The position numbers and the translations under genes are program-made. A DNA stretch of 50,847 bases. Origin: Perkinsus chesapeaki. Taxonomy: Eukaryota; Perkinsozoa; Perkinsida; Perkinsidae. Location of the stretch: NCBI GenBank assembly GCA_013115145.1, contig JAAPAO010000159.1, forward strand, positions 1 through 50,847, written 5' to 3'. This document shows, in pieces, positions 10,843 through 21,760 of the stretch. The notes under the pieces are model-generated. The model did no database searches, was not told the origin of the DNA, and saw nothing but the letters and a program-made list of their open reading frames with translations. How positions within the stretch are numbered: position 1 is the stretch's first letter; each line of letters begins with the position of its first letter.

Positions 10843-12141
10843 ATGCCTTACCTCCAAGGGAAGCCTGGTCTATTTTCTGTGCTACTTTATAAAGTCGTAA
10901 GTGGTGACATGATCCGGCTCAACTTAACAAAGAAAGATGTGATGTTGGAAAATTATTATGATTCCTTTATAACGATACCGATCTTGATCGATGACCAAGC
11001 TTTGAATTTCGTAGTGGACACAGGAAGCTCAAAAACCCTCGTCATATCAGATCGCACAATATGGAACGGAAGACCCTGTGACGGTACATTTTTTGGGCTG
11101 TACGAATGCAAGCAGCCGGCAATGTGTGATGACAGGGAGCCTTTAAGTGGTACTTTTGTACACGGAGCGAGAACGGAGTTCATACGTCACGAAGGCTACG
11201 TCAACTTTGGTACGCAGAATGTTTTGAGAATGGAATTTGGTATTGTGAAGAAGTTTACCGATGCGAAAGGGGCTGCTCGCTCTATATTGGGTCTGTCTCT
11301 CAAATATCTCCCAGGATACCCTGCTCCTTTCCTGGACCAACTACTGACTAAAGGCGCTATCAAGCACAAAGAGTTTTCGATGTATTTCGACCCCGAACAT
11401 ATGAACCGGGGAGAGCTGCTCCTGGGCGGAGGCGACTCTGCAAAGTACCATGGGGAATTGGTAGCCCTTCCACTTGCAGATGAGAACGGATGGATAGTAA
11501 AGCTGAATAGCATTAAGATTACAGGCATGTCTTTATTGGAAGAATCGTATCCTATTATCATCGACAGCGGAACCGATTTTCTGATAGTCCCCGAGAAGGT
11601 TTCCGACGCGATTACCGCACATATAAGAGATTCGGCTAGAGCGGTCGGCGCCGAGGTGGAATCATCGAATAACGGTCTTTTACGCATACTAGGCTGCAAA
11701 GGCCGTGCGAACCTCCCGAATATCGAGCTGACATTCGAAGGCCTTCGAGGTAAAAACAACTTCAATCTTGTTCTTTCACAAGAAGTCTATCTCAATGAGC
11801 TGTCAGATGGCCACTGCGTGCTCTTAATCACAGCGATTCCCGGAAATAGAAAACTTATAATGGCACTGACCTTCCTGCGAAGTTACTACATAAACTTTAA
11901 TAAAGAGAAGCATCAGATCAGAATCGCGAAGACTATCAAGAGGTCACAGAAGGGCGCCCCCCCTCCGACGCTCCGGACATGTTGCAATATCGGCATCTAT
12001 CTGAAGCCCGCAATTAAGAGGAATACCTTCCGATCTCCATGTTTGACGATACAAATACTTATTTATAACTGTGACATGATTCCCCACACTCAGAGTTATC
12101 ACACTATGATAAAATGCGCCACAAAAAATATCGCTGACTGA
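10843..12141 (+). CDS. Pepsin-like aspartic protease (family A1)
   Basis: An open frame of 432 residues from ATG 10843 with both active-site loops of a pepsin-type protease: FVVDTGSSKTLV (Asp ~59) and IIIDSGTDFLIVP (Asp ~241). Further family features are ILGLSLKYLPG after the flap region, FSMYFDPEHMNRGELLLGGGD and a C-lobe ending FLRSYYINFNKEKHQIRIAK. No signal peptide is visible. Either it sits in an upstream exon ahead of the acceptor at ~10809, or the first 40 residues are the propeptide remnant. About 60 residues after RIAK are unlike the family; the true end may be earlier, through a 3' intron beginning near 11942, so the stop at 12141 is provisional. It lies between the two dehydrogenase copies on the same strand. 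Confidence 0.85.
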   Translation: MPYLQGKPGLFSVLLYKVVSGDMIRLNLTKKDVMLENYYDSFITIPILIDDQALNFVVDTGSSKTLVISDRTIWNGRPCDGTFFGLYECKQPAMCDDREPLSGTFVHGARTEFIRHEGYVNFGTQNVLRMEFGIVKKFTDAKGAARSILGLSLKYLPGYPAPFLDQLLTKGAIKHKEFSMYFDPEHMNRGELLLGGGDSAKYHGELVALPLADENGWIVKLNSIKITGMSLLEESYPIIIDSGTDFLIVPEKVSDAITAHIRDSARAVGAEVESSNNGLLRILGCKGRANLPNIELTFEGLRGKNNFNLVLSQEVYLNELSDGHCVLLITAIPGNRKLIMALTFLRSYYINFNKEKHQIRIAKTIKRSQKGAPPPTLRTCCNIGIYLKPAIKRNTFRSPCLTIQILIYNCDMIPHTQSYHTMIKCATKNIAD

Positions 12142-12929
12142 TGTTGTGTGTATTATGCGTATGTGTTGAGTTGTGAGTGTTTTACCTTTATCTATTCAAA
12201 GCTTCAATCGGCACTGCCGATTCGGCAGGGTTGCGCTTCCTTGATTAAGCTTATGGTTCATGAAGCGCCAGTTATGACTATATCCGCGTTCCCCTACCTT
12301 TTCACCTTAACCATAGCTTTGGGGACTAGCATCGTGGGCATCATTCAAGTTGGAGACAAATTCATCCGGGAATGATCCCACTTGCCATAGCGCTTACCTT
12401 CCTTCTGACGCAAATTCCTGTCCACAAAGAGCTAGTGTGTTAGTTTTGTGCCTGACTTAGTTTATTTGGTCATATGCTTGTAGACTACAAGTTGTAGTTA
12501 TGCGCCCTTGTAGTTGTACGCATACGCATAGCTAAGTCGGTGCAAGTAGCTCCCTTGATGGTTAGGCTCTGCTTTCATTCATCTTTAACCTGAGTTACAC
12601 CAGTGTGACCCCTCTTCACCTCCCACTACTAGTCGCTTAACTGCTCATCAAACCCTACACCATGGGCTCACTTGTTGAAGGTCTGACGAGCCAATAATGG
12701 CCCCTTCGGAATCGACGATCTGACGGATGAACTTTTCCCCATTTCTGTGGTGATGTCACGGTGACAGTTTCGCGGCGAAACTTTCGCCGGGCCTCAGTAG
12801 AGCTGCGCCTACAGAACACTGAATACTCAGTTTCAAGCTTGCTTGTGTGCCAAATCGGGAGCGCCGGCAACAAGACACAGCACTTGACATGTTTCGACAG
12901 TTCAGCGGACTGAGTTCACCTTTTTGTTA
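12142..12929. other. Intergenic gap before dehydrogenase 2
   Basis: No credible coding sequence. Short frames here have no recognisable features. It presumably contains the promoter of the dehydrogenase at 12930. Confidence 0.4.
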
Positions 12930-13934
12930 ATGGCAACGGTAACAACCTCGTCCCAGGAGATAATTTCACCAACCACGAGAGGCGTCATTCTTATTACGGG
13001 TGCCTCTGCTGGTGTCGGTATGGAGGCTGCAAAAGTTCTCATGAAGGACGGTTGGCACGTTGTGGCCGCCGTTCGTAACGTCGAGAAAGGTCGTCGTGCT
13101 CTTGATGATCAAGCTGAAGTGATGAAGTGTGACTTGGCTAACTTTGACTCTGTTGTTAAGTTCGCCAAGGAGTTCAAAAAGCGTTATAAGATGCTAGACC
13201 GACTGGTATTAAATGCTGGTGTTTTTTCACACACTAAGTCTCCTACTATTGATGGTTTGGATGAAATTTGGCAGAGCAACTTTTTATCTCATTTTCTGTT
13301 GACTATGCTCCTGCTACCGGCTATTAGGGCCGCCGATAACCCTGCTGTTATAATGTTATCATCTGTATCCCATAGGCTTGTCGAGCCTTACTCCCTCGGT
13401 GAGCATATGGGTAAGCCTGAGGGTTACACTGTACAGCAAGTCTATTATGGAAGTAAGTATGCCATGACGGTGTTTGCCTTTGAGTTGGCGAGACTCTCCG
13501 GCTTGAGAACCGTTGCCGTGAATCCCGGTTGTGTTGATACCGAGATCTGGCGTGATCGATCTTGGTACCTCAAGTTTGCATCCGCTTTGACGTTTCTAAC
13601 GCCACGTGAAGGTGCCCACACTATCATCGTGGCCTGTAATGATCCTCTGGCTGATAAGTACTTATCACCTTATCCCGTGATTCAATGTTGCGGCTCATTC
13701 ATCGCTATGATGACCGATCTTGTGATGCCGAGGTTTATGCTCTACTTCTGCAAAAAGTTCAAGTGGGCTCTGAGTCCGGATGCCAAGCATTTGAGAACCG
13801 CGGCTGCGTATCGTGCTCGCGATCCTAAAGCATGGGGTTATGTCTGGGAGGAGGCTACTAAGATTCTTTCGAGTAAGGTGAAGCCTGAAGTCTGGGCTGA
13901 GGCTATGAAGAACTTGGACGATGCTCGTGCCTAG
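12930..13934 (+). CDS. Short-chain dehydrogenase/reductase, copy 2
   Basis: A 334-residue SDR paralogous to the gene at 9003. It has the same N-terminus MATVTTSS, cofactor motif TGASAGVG, NAG motif, and active site YYGSKYAMT with Tyr and Lys conserved, followed by VNPGCVDTEIW. The two copies share long nucleotide-identical blocks (cofactor-binding region 12987-13105, and much of 13265-13430 and 13640-13930). The active-site-to-GAHT stretch (about 13440-13610) and short patches near 13190-13240 differ at many synonymous as well as amino-acid positions. The protein ends at DDARA, eight residues shorter than copy 1. Substrate unknown. The start is supported by alignment with copy 1. Confidence 0.92.
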   Translation: MATVTTSSQEIISPTTRGVILITGASAGVGMEAAKVLMKDGWHVVAAVRNVEKGRRALDDQAEVMKCDLANFDSVVKFAKEFKKRYKMLDRLVLNAGVFSHTKSPTIDGLDEIWQSNFLSHFLLTMLLLPAIRAADNPAVIMLSSVSHRLVEPYSLGEHMGKPEGYTVQQVYYGSKYAMTVFAFELARLSGLRTVAVNPGCVDTEIWRDRSWYLKFASALTFLTPREGAHTIIVACNDPLADKYLSPYPVIQCCGSFIAMMTDLVMPRFMLYFCKKFKWALSPDAKHLRTAAAYRARDPKAWGYVWEEATKILSSKVKPEVWAEAMKNLDDARA

Positions 13935-14967
13935 ACCAGGTACACAACCGCTTTTAGCATCGGCGTTATCATTATGGTATGTGGATCCAAGCGGCATTCG
14001 TTCGTTTTTGAAATATTTTTCATAAGATATTAATGACAATTTGCCTACCAGGCATGCTTTTATCGTGCGCAGCCGGCTTTATCGCACATGAGTCACAGCT
14101 AGGCAAGCTAAGCACGAAGAAGTCTTTGTTGAATCCCTCTCCGCGGAACGTTTCCGGTATTGCGTTGGATACTGTGAACGATGAACCATCTACCTCATCA
14201 CTGAAGTATGAGGTGCGTTGTTCGGTTGGTAGTTCTCACTAAAGTCTGGGACAGAGACTCACGAATGGACTTTGCTCGGAGGAGTAGGAACTTTTCACAC
14301 TAGCTGCTTTCGTATTCGGTTGAACGCATATACGTTGGAAGTCACATTATGGGTATTCCTAAAATCACAAACACCTCATCCAACGGAGGGCATGCCACCA
14401 ATGACGGGCAATCGTTGTATAACTCAGCGGCTCGCATCCAGTCGGCAATCTACCACCCGCAATATACTAGCAGGACGTAAATACTTTTGACCCAATGCAT
14501 GGTCACACCATGTCCACCGTGGAGGCATCAGCAGCAAGGCCGGGGATTTAGGGGTATTATTTTCGTATATACTAGTTAGGGTTCTGGTTTCACTACTTCC
14601 TCGGTGTAGACTAGAATCATAGCCTACTAAAACCGTGCACGACTTCTACGAGCGGTAGACTACCAGTGGTAGTAAGGAATCATCACTGAGCCGCCAGTAG
14701 CCGCTTCAACAGTACTAGATTATGTTTGTTGGCCGTAATCATACTTACGGCTAACCAGGACACCTAACCGTCATTTCCGCATATGCCTCTAGTTACTATC
14801 AACTCAAGTGTATGAACTAAGTAGCAAAGGTTGGATTGAGCCAGCCAATAGCTTGGTTCTATTCGTGGCATTTCTCTTTGGGGAATACCCAATGGGGATT
14901 GCCCTCACCCTGATCTTCCAACCTTACAACTAGGAGCATAAGCTCAGGTTGGAAGTTAGATATCTAT
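13935..14967. other. Intergenic region
   Basis: Contains a 69-codon frame at 14033-14242 (+) starting MTICLPGMLLSCAAGFIAHES, which could be a signal peptide with a first exon, but I cannot find a continuation. It is otherwise featureless. Confidence 0.35.
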
Positions 14968-15441
14968 CTAGATTGGTGTTAGCCTGACACCAAATGCCAC
15001 AATCCAATGTAGGCCATGTGAAAAAGCACGCCAATCTTCGGCGTCTATTCCGAGCTTTTCGGAAAGGGCTATCAGACCTTCATTCTGAGAATTAAAGTCC
15101 ACAGTTCTTTTCGTTGCCACGCTGCTTTGCCAATACCAAACATTAGTGCACGAAATGTTCTTCGCACCGGGAATATCGAGGCGGGAAGCATGAATATCAA
15201 CTCTACCGTTGGTCCCATCTCGGCCCGTTTCTCTGACAACCCAATAGAAGCAATATTTCTCATTCTGACCAGCGTAGGTGCCGCTTCCCGGCATAGGGCT
15301 AGAATGCAGATGTAGAAGATGGACGCAAACTTGTAAGAGATGACAAGGAGTTACTCGAAAAAAGTTAGCAATGAGACACCTGAACGATAGGAAATGTTTT
15401 CTCCCGACAGTCACTTCCAAATTCCGAGGAATCCTCGACAA
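14968..15441 (-). pseudogene. Divergent member of the ~155-residue cluster family (copy A)
   Basis: This is the most divergent of four paralogues in the cluster. It keeps the core TYAGQNEKYCFYWVV, SRLDIPGAKN, NEGLIALSEKLGI, DWRAFSHG and the terminal WIVAFGVRL. The N-terminal part is only weakly alignable and the frame has no ATG before the internal one at PMPGSG, so the normal start MKLQ/MRLQ is missing. It may be a pseudogene or may take its start from an unseen exon. It lies on the same strand as copy B, outside the left outer arm of the palindrome. Function unknown. Confidence 0.55.
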
Positions 15442-15639
15442 ATTGGTATCGCACCCGCACAGAAACGTGTGAATCTGATCGAATCAGACTGAGCCGCTCA
15501 CGCACACTCTGAGCGTGAAAGGTAACCGATTTCCAGAATACACTGCACGCTAATACAAACAGTTCCTTCCCAGTAGTCGGCCAGTGTCACGGCAGACTGC
15601 CGTCACAGGTGCTTTCCGGTTTTACTGGCGTCAGCGTGT

Positions 15640-16990
15640 TAACTAATTTTAGACCAACATGGACTATCCGAGTATGTGGTTCCTAAAACCGTTTGGCGAA
15701 GAAAAGCGAAGACCACGGGACGCCTGGGTTCACCCAGGCCTCCGCCACCAGAGAGGACAGTAGCAATGTCACAGTTTTCTCACCGGCATTATAGCGATAA
15801 GCATCTGTTCGAGAACCGTGAGGCAGCTGAGGCATTCTGGGACGGAGGAAGGTAGCATCCCATTGCCAATAAAGGACCGCTTTGGAAGACCTTTCGAGGG
15901 ACCGTTGTCCTTTGAGCATCTGTCACACTCTAACGTGCCACCACCATCCACAATGTACCGCATACCCCGATACTTTTACTGACAGGTCGAGCAAGCCTCC
16001 TGAACCGGACAGGCTAATAAGACATCCTCAGAAACAAAACTTTCCAAGTACTGCCCTTCATGGATACGCTCTCTGGCCCTTGTAGCTCGCATACGCATGG
16101 CATTGGATGTTCGCAGCGGCCCGCTGCCAGCGGGGTCCCTACTGTTACCCTATAGCTTCTCTCTCCTTGAGCATGACGCTCTTACCGGGGTGGGTTGCAA
16201 AGTTCTCCTTAGCCTCCCTCTCTCTGCTTCCGTTTCCCTCTGAGGAGTATCCTGCGATGCCCTCCGTAGTCTCCCTCTCTCTGCTTCCGTTTCCCTCTGA
16301 GAAGTATCATGTGAGGCCCAACGTTGTCTCCCTCTCTCTGCTTCCGTTTCCCTCTGAGGAGTGTCTTGCGATGCCCTCCGTTGTCTCCCTCTATCTGCTT
16401 TTCAAATGCACTGCCAATAGATGGTTTCAGTTGCTCGGAACTGTCGGGTCCTCGTACAATACGACTCGTACTATACTGGGATGGTCAACGGCTGAGTCAT
16501 TTGCCTCACCTAACATATGTGCCCTGAGTGAGATGTAGAATGGAGACCTCGGGGACTCGGCCGGTCCGGTTCCAAGTTGCATTGTTTAACGATGGTTGAA
16601 TCGGGAGGTAATCCGTTCAAGAGGGCATGTTGACGATCGTCGTCCATTTAGAGAAGAGAGATCAAGGTCGCTAGTTCACAACATGCAGCCTCATACCTCT
16701 ATACGAGAATGCCCCATCCTGACAGCGCTACAGCAGCAACACAGTAGACTACGGTCAATACTATTGACTCAATAGTGACTATTGAATAGTCCTGCAGCAG
16801 TAATGAACACGTGTTCTGACTGCATATTTCCTAGGGTAGTTTTAGTGGCTTAGCTTTAACCTACTAGGTTTTGGATCTAAAGGTTAGATAGTCTCGTCGC
16901 GAAACTTTCGGGATTAGCTGAGGACTCCGATATGTTGAGGATTCAATCCTCGGGGTCTACGGTGAAATTGATTGTCTGGAACACGTATAT
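15640..16990. repeat. Left outer arm of a large inverted repeat
   Basis: Blocks here recur in inverted orientation at about 22,380-22,925. The tract around 15,698-15,747 (gaagaaaagcgaagaccac...) matches the reverse complement of 22,818-22,870. The tract around 16,400-16,470 matches 22,640-22,700, that around 16,700-16,770 matches 22,560-22,630, and 16,895-16,965 matches 22,403-22,470. Similarity is high but interrupted by indels, including the 57-bp minisatellite present only on this side. No gene is recognised in it. Confidence 0.75.
16216..16402 (+). repeat. 57-bp minisatellite, just over three copies
   Basis: A pyrimidine-rich 57-bp unit starting ccctctctctgcttccgttt repeats from 16216, 16273 and 16330, with a partial copy from 16387. 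The unit is a multiple of three, so one frame stays open across the array, but I see no sign that it is translated. Confidence 0.8.
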
Positions 16991-17754
16991 ACGTATACAC
17001 GTATATACGTCGAACTAGATATTGAAAAGGTGTAGTCGCACCGTGTGCAAACACACGTAGCAAGGATGCACAACGTGACGAACATGGATCGTAGTTTCAG
17101 CAAAGCGAACTGCCGTTTGTCTGCCACACCTTAGAGAGCATGGAAATGCCCGCCATTTAATGGCGGATAAATATCCCAAAGCCAACTATTCAAAATACCT
17201 ACGATATCTCCCGACCAAAAGAAAAAATGGAAACATGATGGCGAAGAGTAACGAGCTAACGCAATTTTAGAGCCCATCAATGAAGTCGAATGAGGGGCGC
17301 CCTTTCTCTTGCCTCAGAGATAATGAACAGCCAGAAGCGTGCTCCCATTGAGAAGCGCGACCCCGGTGAACTTGCACGTTGCGGACTCTGCAATGCAGAG
17401 CCTCCCTCGAGGGTGTTTAAACAGCGTTAGATACGTTCCAAAGCCGTGAATAGTCTGCGTGTTAGCTAGTATCGCTATCGTAGTAATGACAGATATTTGG
17501 CTCTGACTACGAACTAAAGCAGATATTGAATAGAAATAAAAGATATCGGGCCAGCGAATAGCTGGTACTCATCTGATAGAGTATGTCAAGATTTACTTGT
17601 TAATCATATCAACATTCGTGACGAATGATTCGTCATGTCTTCAATGATCTGTCTTATAATGACGGGCCGAGCTTGGACCTATAGCCTACAGGCGAAACCC
17701 TTTAATATAGGTTATAGCCAAGATGCCTTCAGCTGGATAGTAGTAGCGGATATT

Positions 17755-18222
17755 TCAATCGACTAGTTCAAGTCTAACACCAAATGCTTCAATCCAGAAT
17801 GTATCATGTGCAAACCCCCACCAATCTCGGGGGTTTATTCCGAGCTTGTTCGACAGCGAGATCAAACCCTCGTTATCTCTATCAAGATCCATGGTGTAGT
17901 ACGGCGAAGCGCCTTGCCAGTACGAAACATCATCGCAGAAAACGCTATTCACATCTGGAACGTCAAGACGGGAGGCGTTGATACTGAGCTTACCTTGGAG
18001 ATGATACGGGCTTGCTGCGGACACAACCCAACGGAAGTAATATTTCTCATTCTGACCAGCGTAAATGCCGCCTTCCGGCATAGTACCACCGCAACCGTTT
18101 TTCGAACCAAGCAGTTGAATGAGCATGGTACATAGAGTTCCCCACTTCAGAAGCTTCGTAACATATGTAGAGCTCTTCTCGGCCAGACTTGGCGATTGGT
18201 AAAGTGAGGTTTGAAGTTTCAT
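17755..18222 (-). CDS. ~155-residue unrecognised family, copy B
   Basis: A 155-codon intact frame, one of four paralogues in this cluster. The N-terminus is polar (MKLQTSLYQSPSLAEKSS) followed by a hydrophobic segment WGTLCTMLIQLLG (residues ~28-40), which could be a signal or anchor. The rest is acidic and aromatic with conserved blocks YAGQNEKYYFRWVV, SINASRLDVPDV, FCDDVSYWQG, DNEGLISLSNKLGINPRDWWGF and FWIEAFGVRL. I do not recognise the family. It looks like a compact folded domain, possibly secreted given conserved cysteines (GTLC, NGC, FCDD). It is transcribed away from the palindrome centre, mirror-image to copy C. Confidence 0.75.
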   Translation of the reverse strand: MKLQTSLYQSPSLAEKSSTYVTKLLKWGTLCTMLIQLLGSKNGCGGTMPEGGIYAGQNEKYYFRWVVSAASPYHLQGKLSINASRLDVPDVNSVFCDDVSYWQGASPYYTMDLDRDNEGLISLSNKLGINPRDWWGFAHDTFWIEAFGVRLELVD

Positions 18223-18286
18223 CAGGCTAAAGGGTTGGTTGTAGAAGATGAATGCTTACTTGCAGAAGGGAATGTCAGTTGAGCTA

Positions 18287-18300
18287 CTGAACAGAAGATA
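18287..18300 (-). promoter_or_regulatory. Conserved splice-acceptor-like tract upstream of copy B
   Basis: The minus strand reads tatcttctgttcag, 65 nt ahead of the copy B start codon. The same tract precedes copies C and D at nearly the same distance. It may be a 5' UTR acceptor, possibly for a spliced leader, but this is inference. Confidence 0.4.
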
Positions 18301-19938
18301 GTAACGACGCAACGGAGAGAGAGGATAGTTACTCGCTGCTTCTCTGATACCAGTGCCCACAACACCCTGCACGCATATACAAATAAAAGCGTATCGTTGA
18401 ACGCTCTCATACCAGTTTAGGGGAAGGATTTGATATTCCTTCTGCCTGTGTCATCTGCCAGCGTGCTATCTTGCATGTGAAATTCACATTGTGAATTGGC
18501 TTCGTTTGACCATGTGCCGCTGCGAGTGTTCCCCTGCTTTGTAATCGGCGATGGGTTGGGTGGAGATTCTGCACTACAGAAAGCAATGTCCATACGCATA
18601 CGATGAGAACGTTGGTCACGAAGTGGATTCGCTCAAGCTTGCTGCGTGTGTTTGCACACGGTGTGACTATAATAGTCCACCACAGCCTGTGACCCACAGG
18701 GGTGTTCGCCTCCCCCCGCGCAGCAGTTTCCGTTTGCTCACTCATCGCAGAAGGAGTGATGACTCATCACTGATGAGGCCTTTCTTGTTCCGATCGCTCC
18801 TTCCCATTTGTCTATTTCAGGTCTCTACAGACCCCATCGACCATCTAATCTATAGTAACATACCTCTCGGGAGTTTAAAATGCCCGACTGTGTATCACTA
18901 TCTCCTCACTCCGACATGCGGGGTGAAGGTTTCCCACGTGATCTAGTATCTGCCCTCTGTGAAACAAGTTGTGTTACGCCAGTGGATATCGTACTAGTCT
19001 CAGTGTTAGAGTTTATGGTACAACGCGGGCCATCCATTCGACAAAGCGCTAAACACCTATACGTTGATTGTCGCTGAGTCGTTCACCAAACGATAATGCA
19101 GCTAGTTCGCGAAATGTGGTGACATGAACGGTTAGGAGTGTGACACTTCCGATGGCCCCGTGCATCGTGCGACCATCCTAGCTAAATTGAATTCAGCTAT
19201 ATAGTTGATATTTTGGGTGAAAACTATCGGACTGGTTACAATATGTGCCTCTCGTTGACATTAACGAAGGGGTTGAAAGAAAGGCAGTTGACACTCACCC
19301 ACTTCTATTATCGTTTCTGGACGCTGAATTTACTGAATTCGATTTAGCTAGGATGGTTGCCCAATGCACGGAGCCATCGGAAGTGTCACACTCACAACTG
19401 TTCATATCACCACATTTCGCGAACTAGCTACTGTACATTCTCGCTCGCTGAACCATACAGCGACAATCATCGTAAAGCTGTCTGAAGTTGCACGTAGAAT
19501 GCATGGTCCGCCAAACCAGCTCTTGGCATTGTACTATAAACTCCGAGTTTAAAGCTCGTACACTGAGGCTTCAGCAGATCCACTTTGTGACCAACTCATC
19601 GTGCGCGTGCGGACTAGGCCTTTCTGCACCATAACAATCGCCGAATACAACAGCTGGGAAATACTCTCGTTGACACATAGTCAAACAGAATCGCTTCACA
19701 TACAATATAGCAGAGTGCCGATGAGCCATCTAGATTGGTATGAGACCGTTGAACTGCTTTCAACGATACGCTTCTGCTTGTATATGCGTACAGACTCTGT
19801 ATTACAGAGTGTTCTGGGCAAACTGAGATGGGGCTTGAGCAACGTAGTCTCACGAATCTATGTCGTGCAGTTCACTCAGTGTGCTCATCTATGAGAGAAG
19901 CAGCGAGTAACTATCCTCTCTCTCAGTTGCGTCGTTAC

Positions 19939-19952
19939 TATCTTCTTTTCAG
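19939..19952 (+). promoter_or_regulatory. Conserved splice-acceptor-like tract upstream of copy C
   Basis: tatcttcttttcag ends 65 nt before the ATG of copy C. It is the counterpart of the tracts ahead of copies B and D. Confidence 0.4.
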
Positions 19953-20016
19953 TAACTTAACTAACATTCTTTTGTTCAACTAAACGTTTATCTTCTACAA
20001 CCAATCCTTTAGCCTG

Positions 20017-20484
20017 ATGAGACTTCAAACCTCACTCCACCAATCGCCGACTCTGGCCGAGGCGAGCTCTACATATGCAAAGAAGTTTCTTAAGTGGGGA
20101 ACTCTATGTAGCATGCTCATTCAGCTGCTTGGTTCGAACGTTTCTTGCGATAGCGGTATGCCAGAAAGCGGAATTTACGCTGGTCAGAATGAGAAATATT
20201 ACTTCCGTTGGGTTGTTATTGCAGCCGAACCGTATCGTGACTATGGTAGGCTGAGTATCAATGCATCCCGTCTTGACGTTCCCGATGTGAAGAACGTTTT
20301 CTGCGATGATGTTTCGTACTGGGAAGGTCCCTCGCCGTGGTACAGCATGGATCTTGATACACATAACGAGGGCTTGATCTCGTTGTCGAACGAGCTTGGA
20401 ATAAACCCCCGAGATTGGTGGGGGTTTTCGCATGCTAATATCTGGATTGAAGCATTCGGTGTCAGACTTGACCTAGTCGGATGA
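20017..20484 (+). CDS. ~155-residue unrecognised family, copy C
   Basis: Intact 155-codon frame starting MRLQTSLHQSPTLAEASS. It has the hydrophobic WGTLCSMLIQLLG segment (residues ~28-40) and the family blocks YAGQNEKYYFRWVV, INASRLDVPDV, FCDDVSYWEG, NEGLISLSNELGINPRDWWGF and IWIEAFGVRLDLVG. It is a mirror image of copy B across the palindrome centre and a direct-repeat neighbour of copy D, 1,744 bp away. Most differences from B, C and D fall in the loop after the first aromatic block and in the tract between SYW and NEGL. Function unknown. Confidence 0.75.
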   Translation: MRLQTSLHQSPTLAEASSTYAKKFLKWGTLCSMLIQLLGSNVSCDSGMPESGIYAGQNEKYYFRWVVIAAEPYRDYGRLSINASRLDVPDVKNVFCDDVSYWEGPSPWYSMDLDTHNEGLISLSNELGINPRDWWGFSHANIWIEAFGVRLDLVG

Positions 20485-21688
20485 TATATCCGCTACTACT
20501 ACCATTATCTAACCTAAGTTGAAGGCATTTCGCCAATGGGCGGCCCATTATGGGCCCAAGCTTGGACCGAAATAATAAGACCGATCCTTGGAGACATGAT
20601 GAATATCCATACGATCAGCAGAATAGTCTTGACAGAATCTATTACCAGATATCAGATAAGTACCAGCTATTCGCTGGCCTGGTATCTGTTTTTTCTATTC
20701 AATCCCTCCTTTAGGTTGTAGTGAGAGTCGAATATTCTTAATTGCTAGGCTAGCAATGCTAGCTAATAGGCAGACTATTTACGGGCCATAAATTACCGCC
20801 CTTGAACGTCCCTAACGCTGTAAAATCTTAACAGCGTTAGATTTGTCTCTATGATTGGTCTGGTATGAAAATATCATTTCGTATTTCCTGTATTATGACT
20901 AGTATGTAGTGACTATTTCTTTCTGGACTTGTAACATGTCTAGTGACACGATGGGTCTCTCTTTATTCTAAACTAGTACACACACGGGTTTCAAGGTCCC
21001 ACTACTTGGCGCGAGGTTGTTGAGTTCCTCATTTCACTTCTATTCTCCTGTCTGGGCTCCGAGGTTACTAACTGCAATCATCTTGAGGATAACGCGAGGT
21101 TAGCTAGGATGATCGCACGATGCACGGAACCGTTGGGGACCCCAACTTGGGGTGTCACATCCACAACTGTTCATAACACTACATTTTCGCACTAGTTGCA
21201 TTCTCGCCCAGTGAACCATATAGGCACAAATATCGTAAAGGTGCTCAGCCCTTTCTGAGCTTGCACGTAAAATGCATGGTCCGCCAGTTCACGGCATTAA
21301 AGTATAAACTCGAACACTAAGGCTTCAACACATGCACTCTGTGACCAACTTATCGTACGCGTGCGGACTTGGCTCTTCTGCGCCATGCCCATCGCCGATT
21401 ACAACAGTGGGGGAAGACTCGCGCCGACACATGGTCAAACAAAATCGATTCACATACAATCTAGCAGCCTGTCGCTGAGCCTTCTACACTGGTATGAGAC
21501 CGTTGAACTGCTTTCAACACTACGCTTCTGCTTGTATATGCGTGCAGAGTGTTGCGGGAACTGGTTGCCTTACACGTTGAGACAGAGGTTGAGCAACATA
21601 GCCTTGCGAATCTTTTGAGTTCACTCAGTGTGATAATCTTTCAGAGAAGCAGCGAGTAACATCCTTCTCTACTCAGTTACACCGTTAT
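20485..21688. repeat. Spacer of the C-D tandem duplication
   Basis: The part from about 21,090 to 21,690 is a diverged direct copy of about 19,345-19,940 (shared tracts tttagctaggatg, the acatttcgcgaactag-like tract and the gcttctgcttgtatatgcgt tract). Copies C and D were therefore duplicated together with their 5' flanks. No additional gene is seen. The section 20,700-21,080 has no partner that I found. Confidence 0.6.
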
Positions 21689-21702
21689 TATCTTCTTTTC
21701 AG
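21689..21702 (+). promoter_or_regulatory. Conserved splice-acceptor-like tract upstream of copy D
   Basis: tatcttcttttcag ends 58 nt before the copy D start. It is identical to the tract ahead of copy C although the surrounding flank has diverged. Confidence 0.4.
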
Positions 21703-21760
21703 CAACTTCAATAACATTCCCTTCTGCAAGTAAGCATCCACCTACAGCCAAGCCTTTAGC

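Larger units (their letters stand above)
17549..20679. repeat. Inner arms of the large inverted repeat
   Basis: The tract starting 17,549 (ggccagcgaatagctggtac) is the reverse complement of the tract ending at 20,679 with one mismatch. Further matches link the promoter of copy B (18,315-18,345) with that of copy C (19,894-19,924), and 18,604-18,630 with ~19,575-19,600. Nearer the centre, 19,095-19,200 pairs with 19,322-19,440 at about 90 percent identity by eye, its axis near 19,265. The outer pairs give an axis near 19,115, so an indel of roughly 300 bp separates the two symmetry axes. No gene is seen between the promoters of B and C. Confidence 0.8.

Noticed and set aside
11196-11765. Minus-strand frame of 189 codons inside the aspartic protease
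   Set aside because: Antisense to the conserved protease body; no independent features.
16107-16538. 143-codon frame across the minisatellite
   Set aside because: Open only because the 57-bp unit is a multiple of three and lacks stops; the matching arm on the other side of the palindrome does not preserve it.
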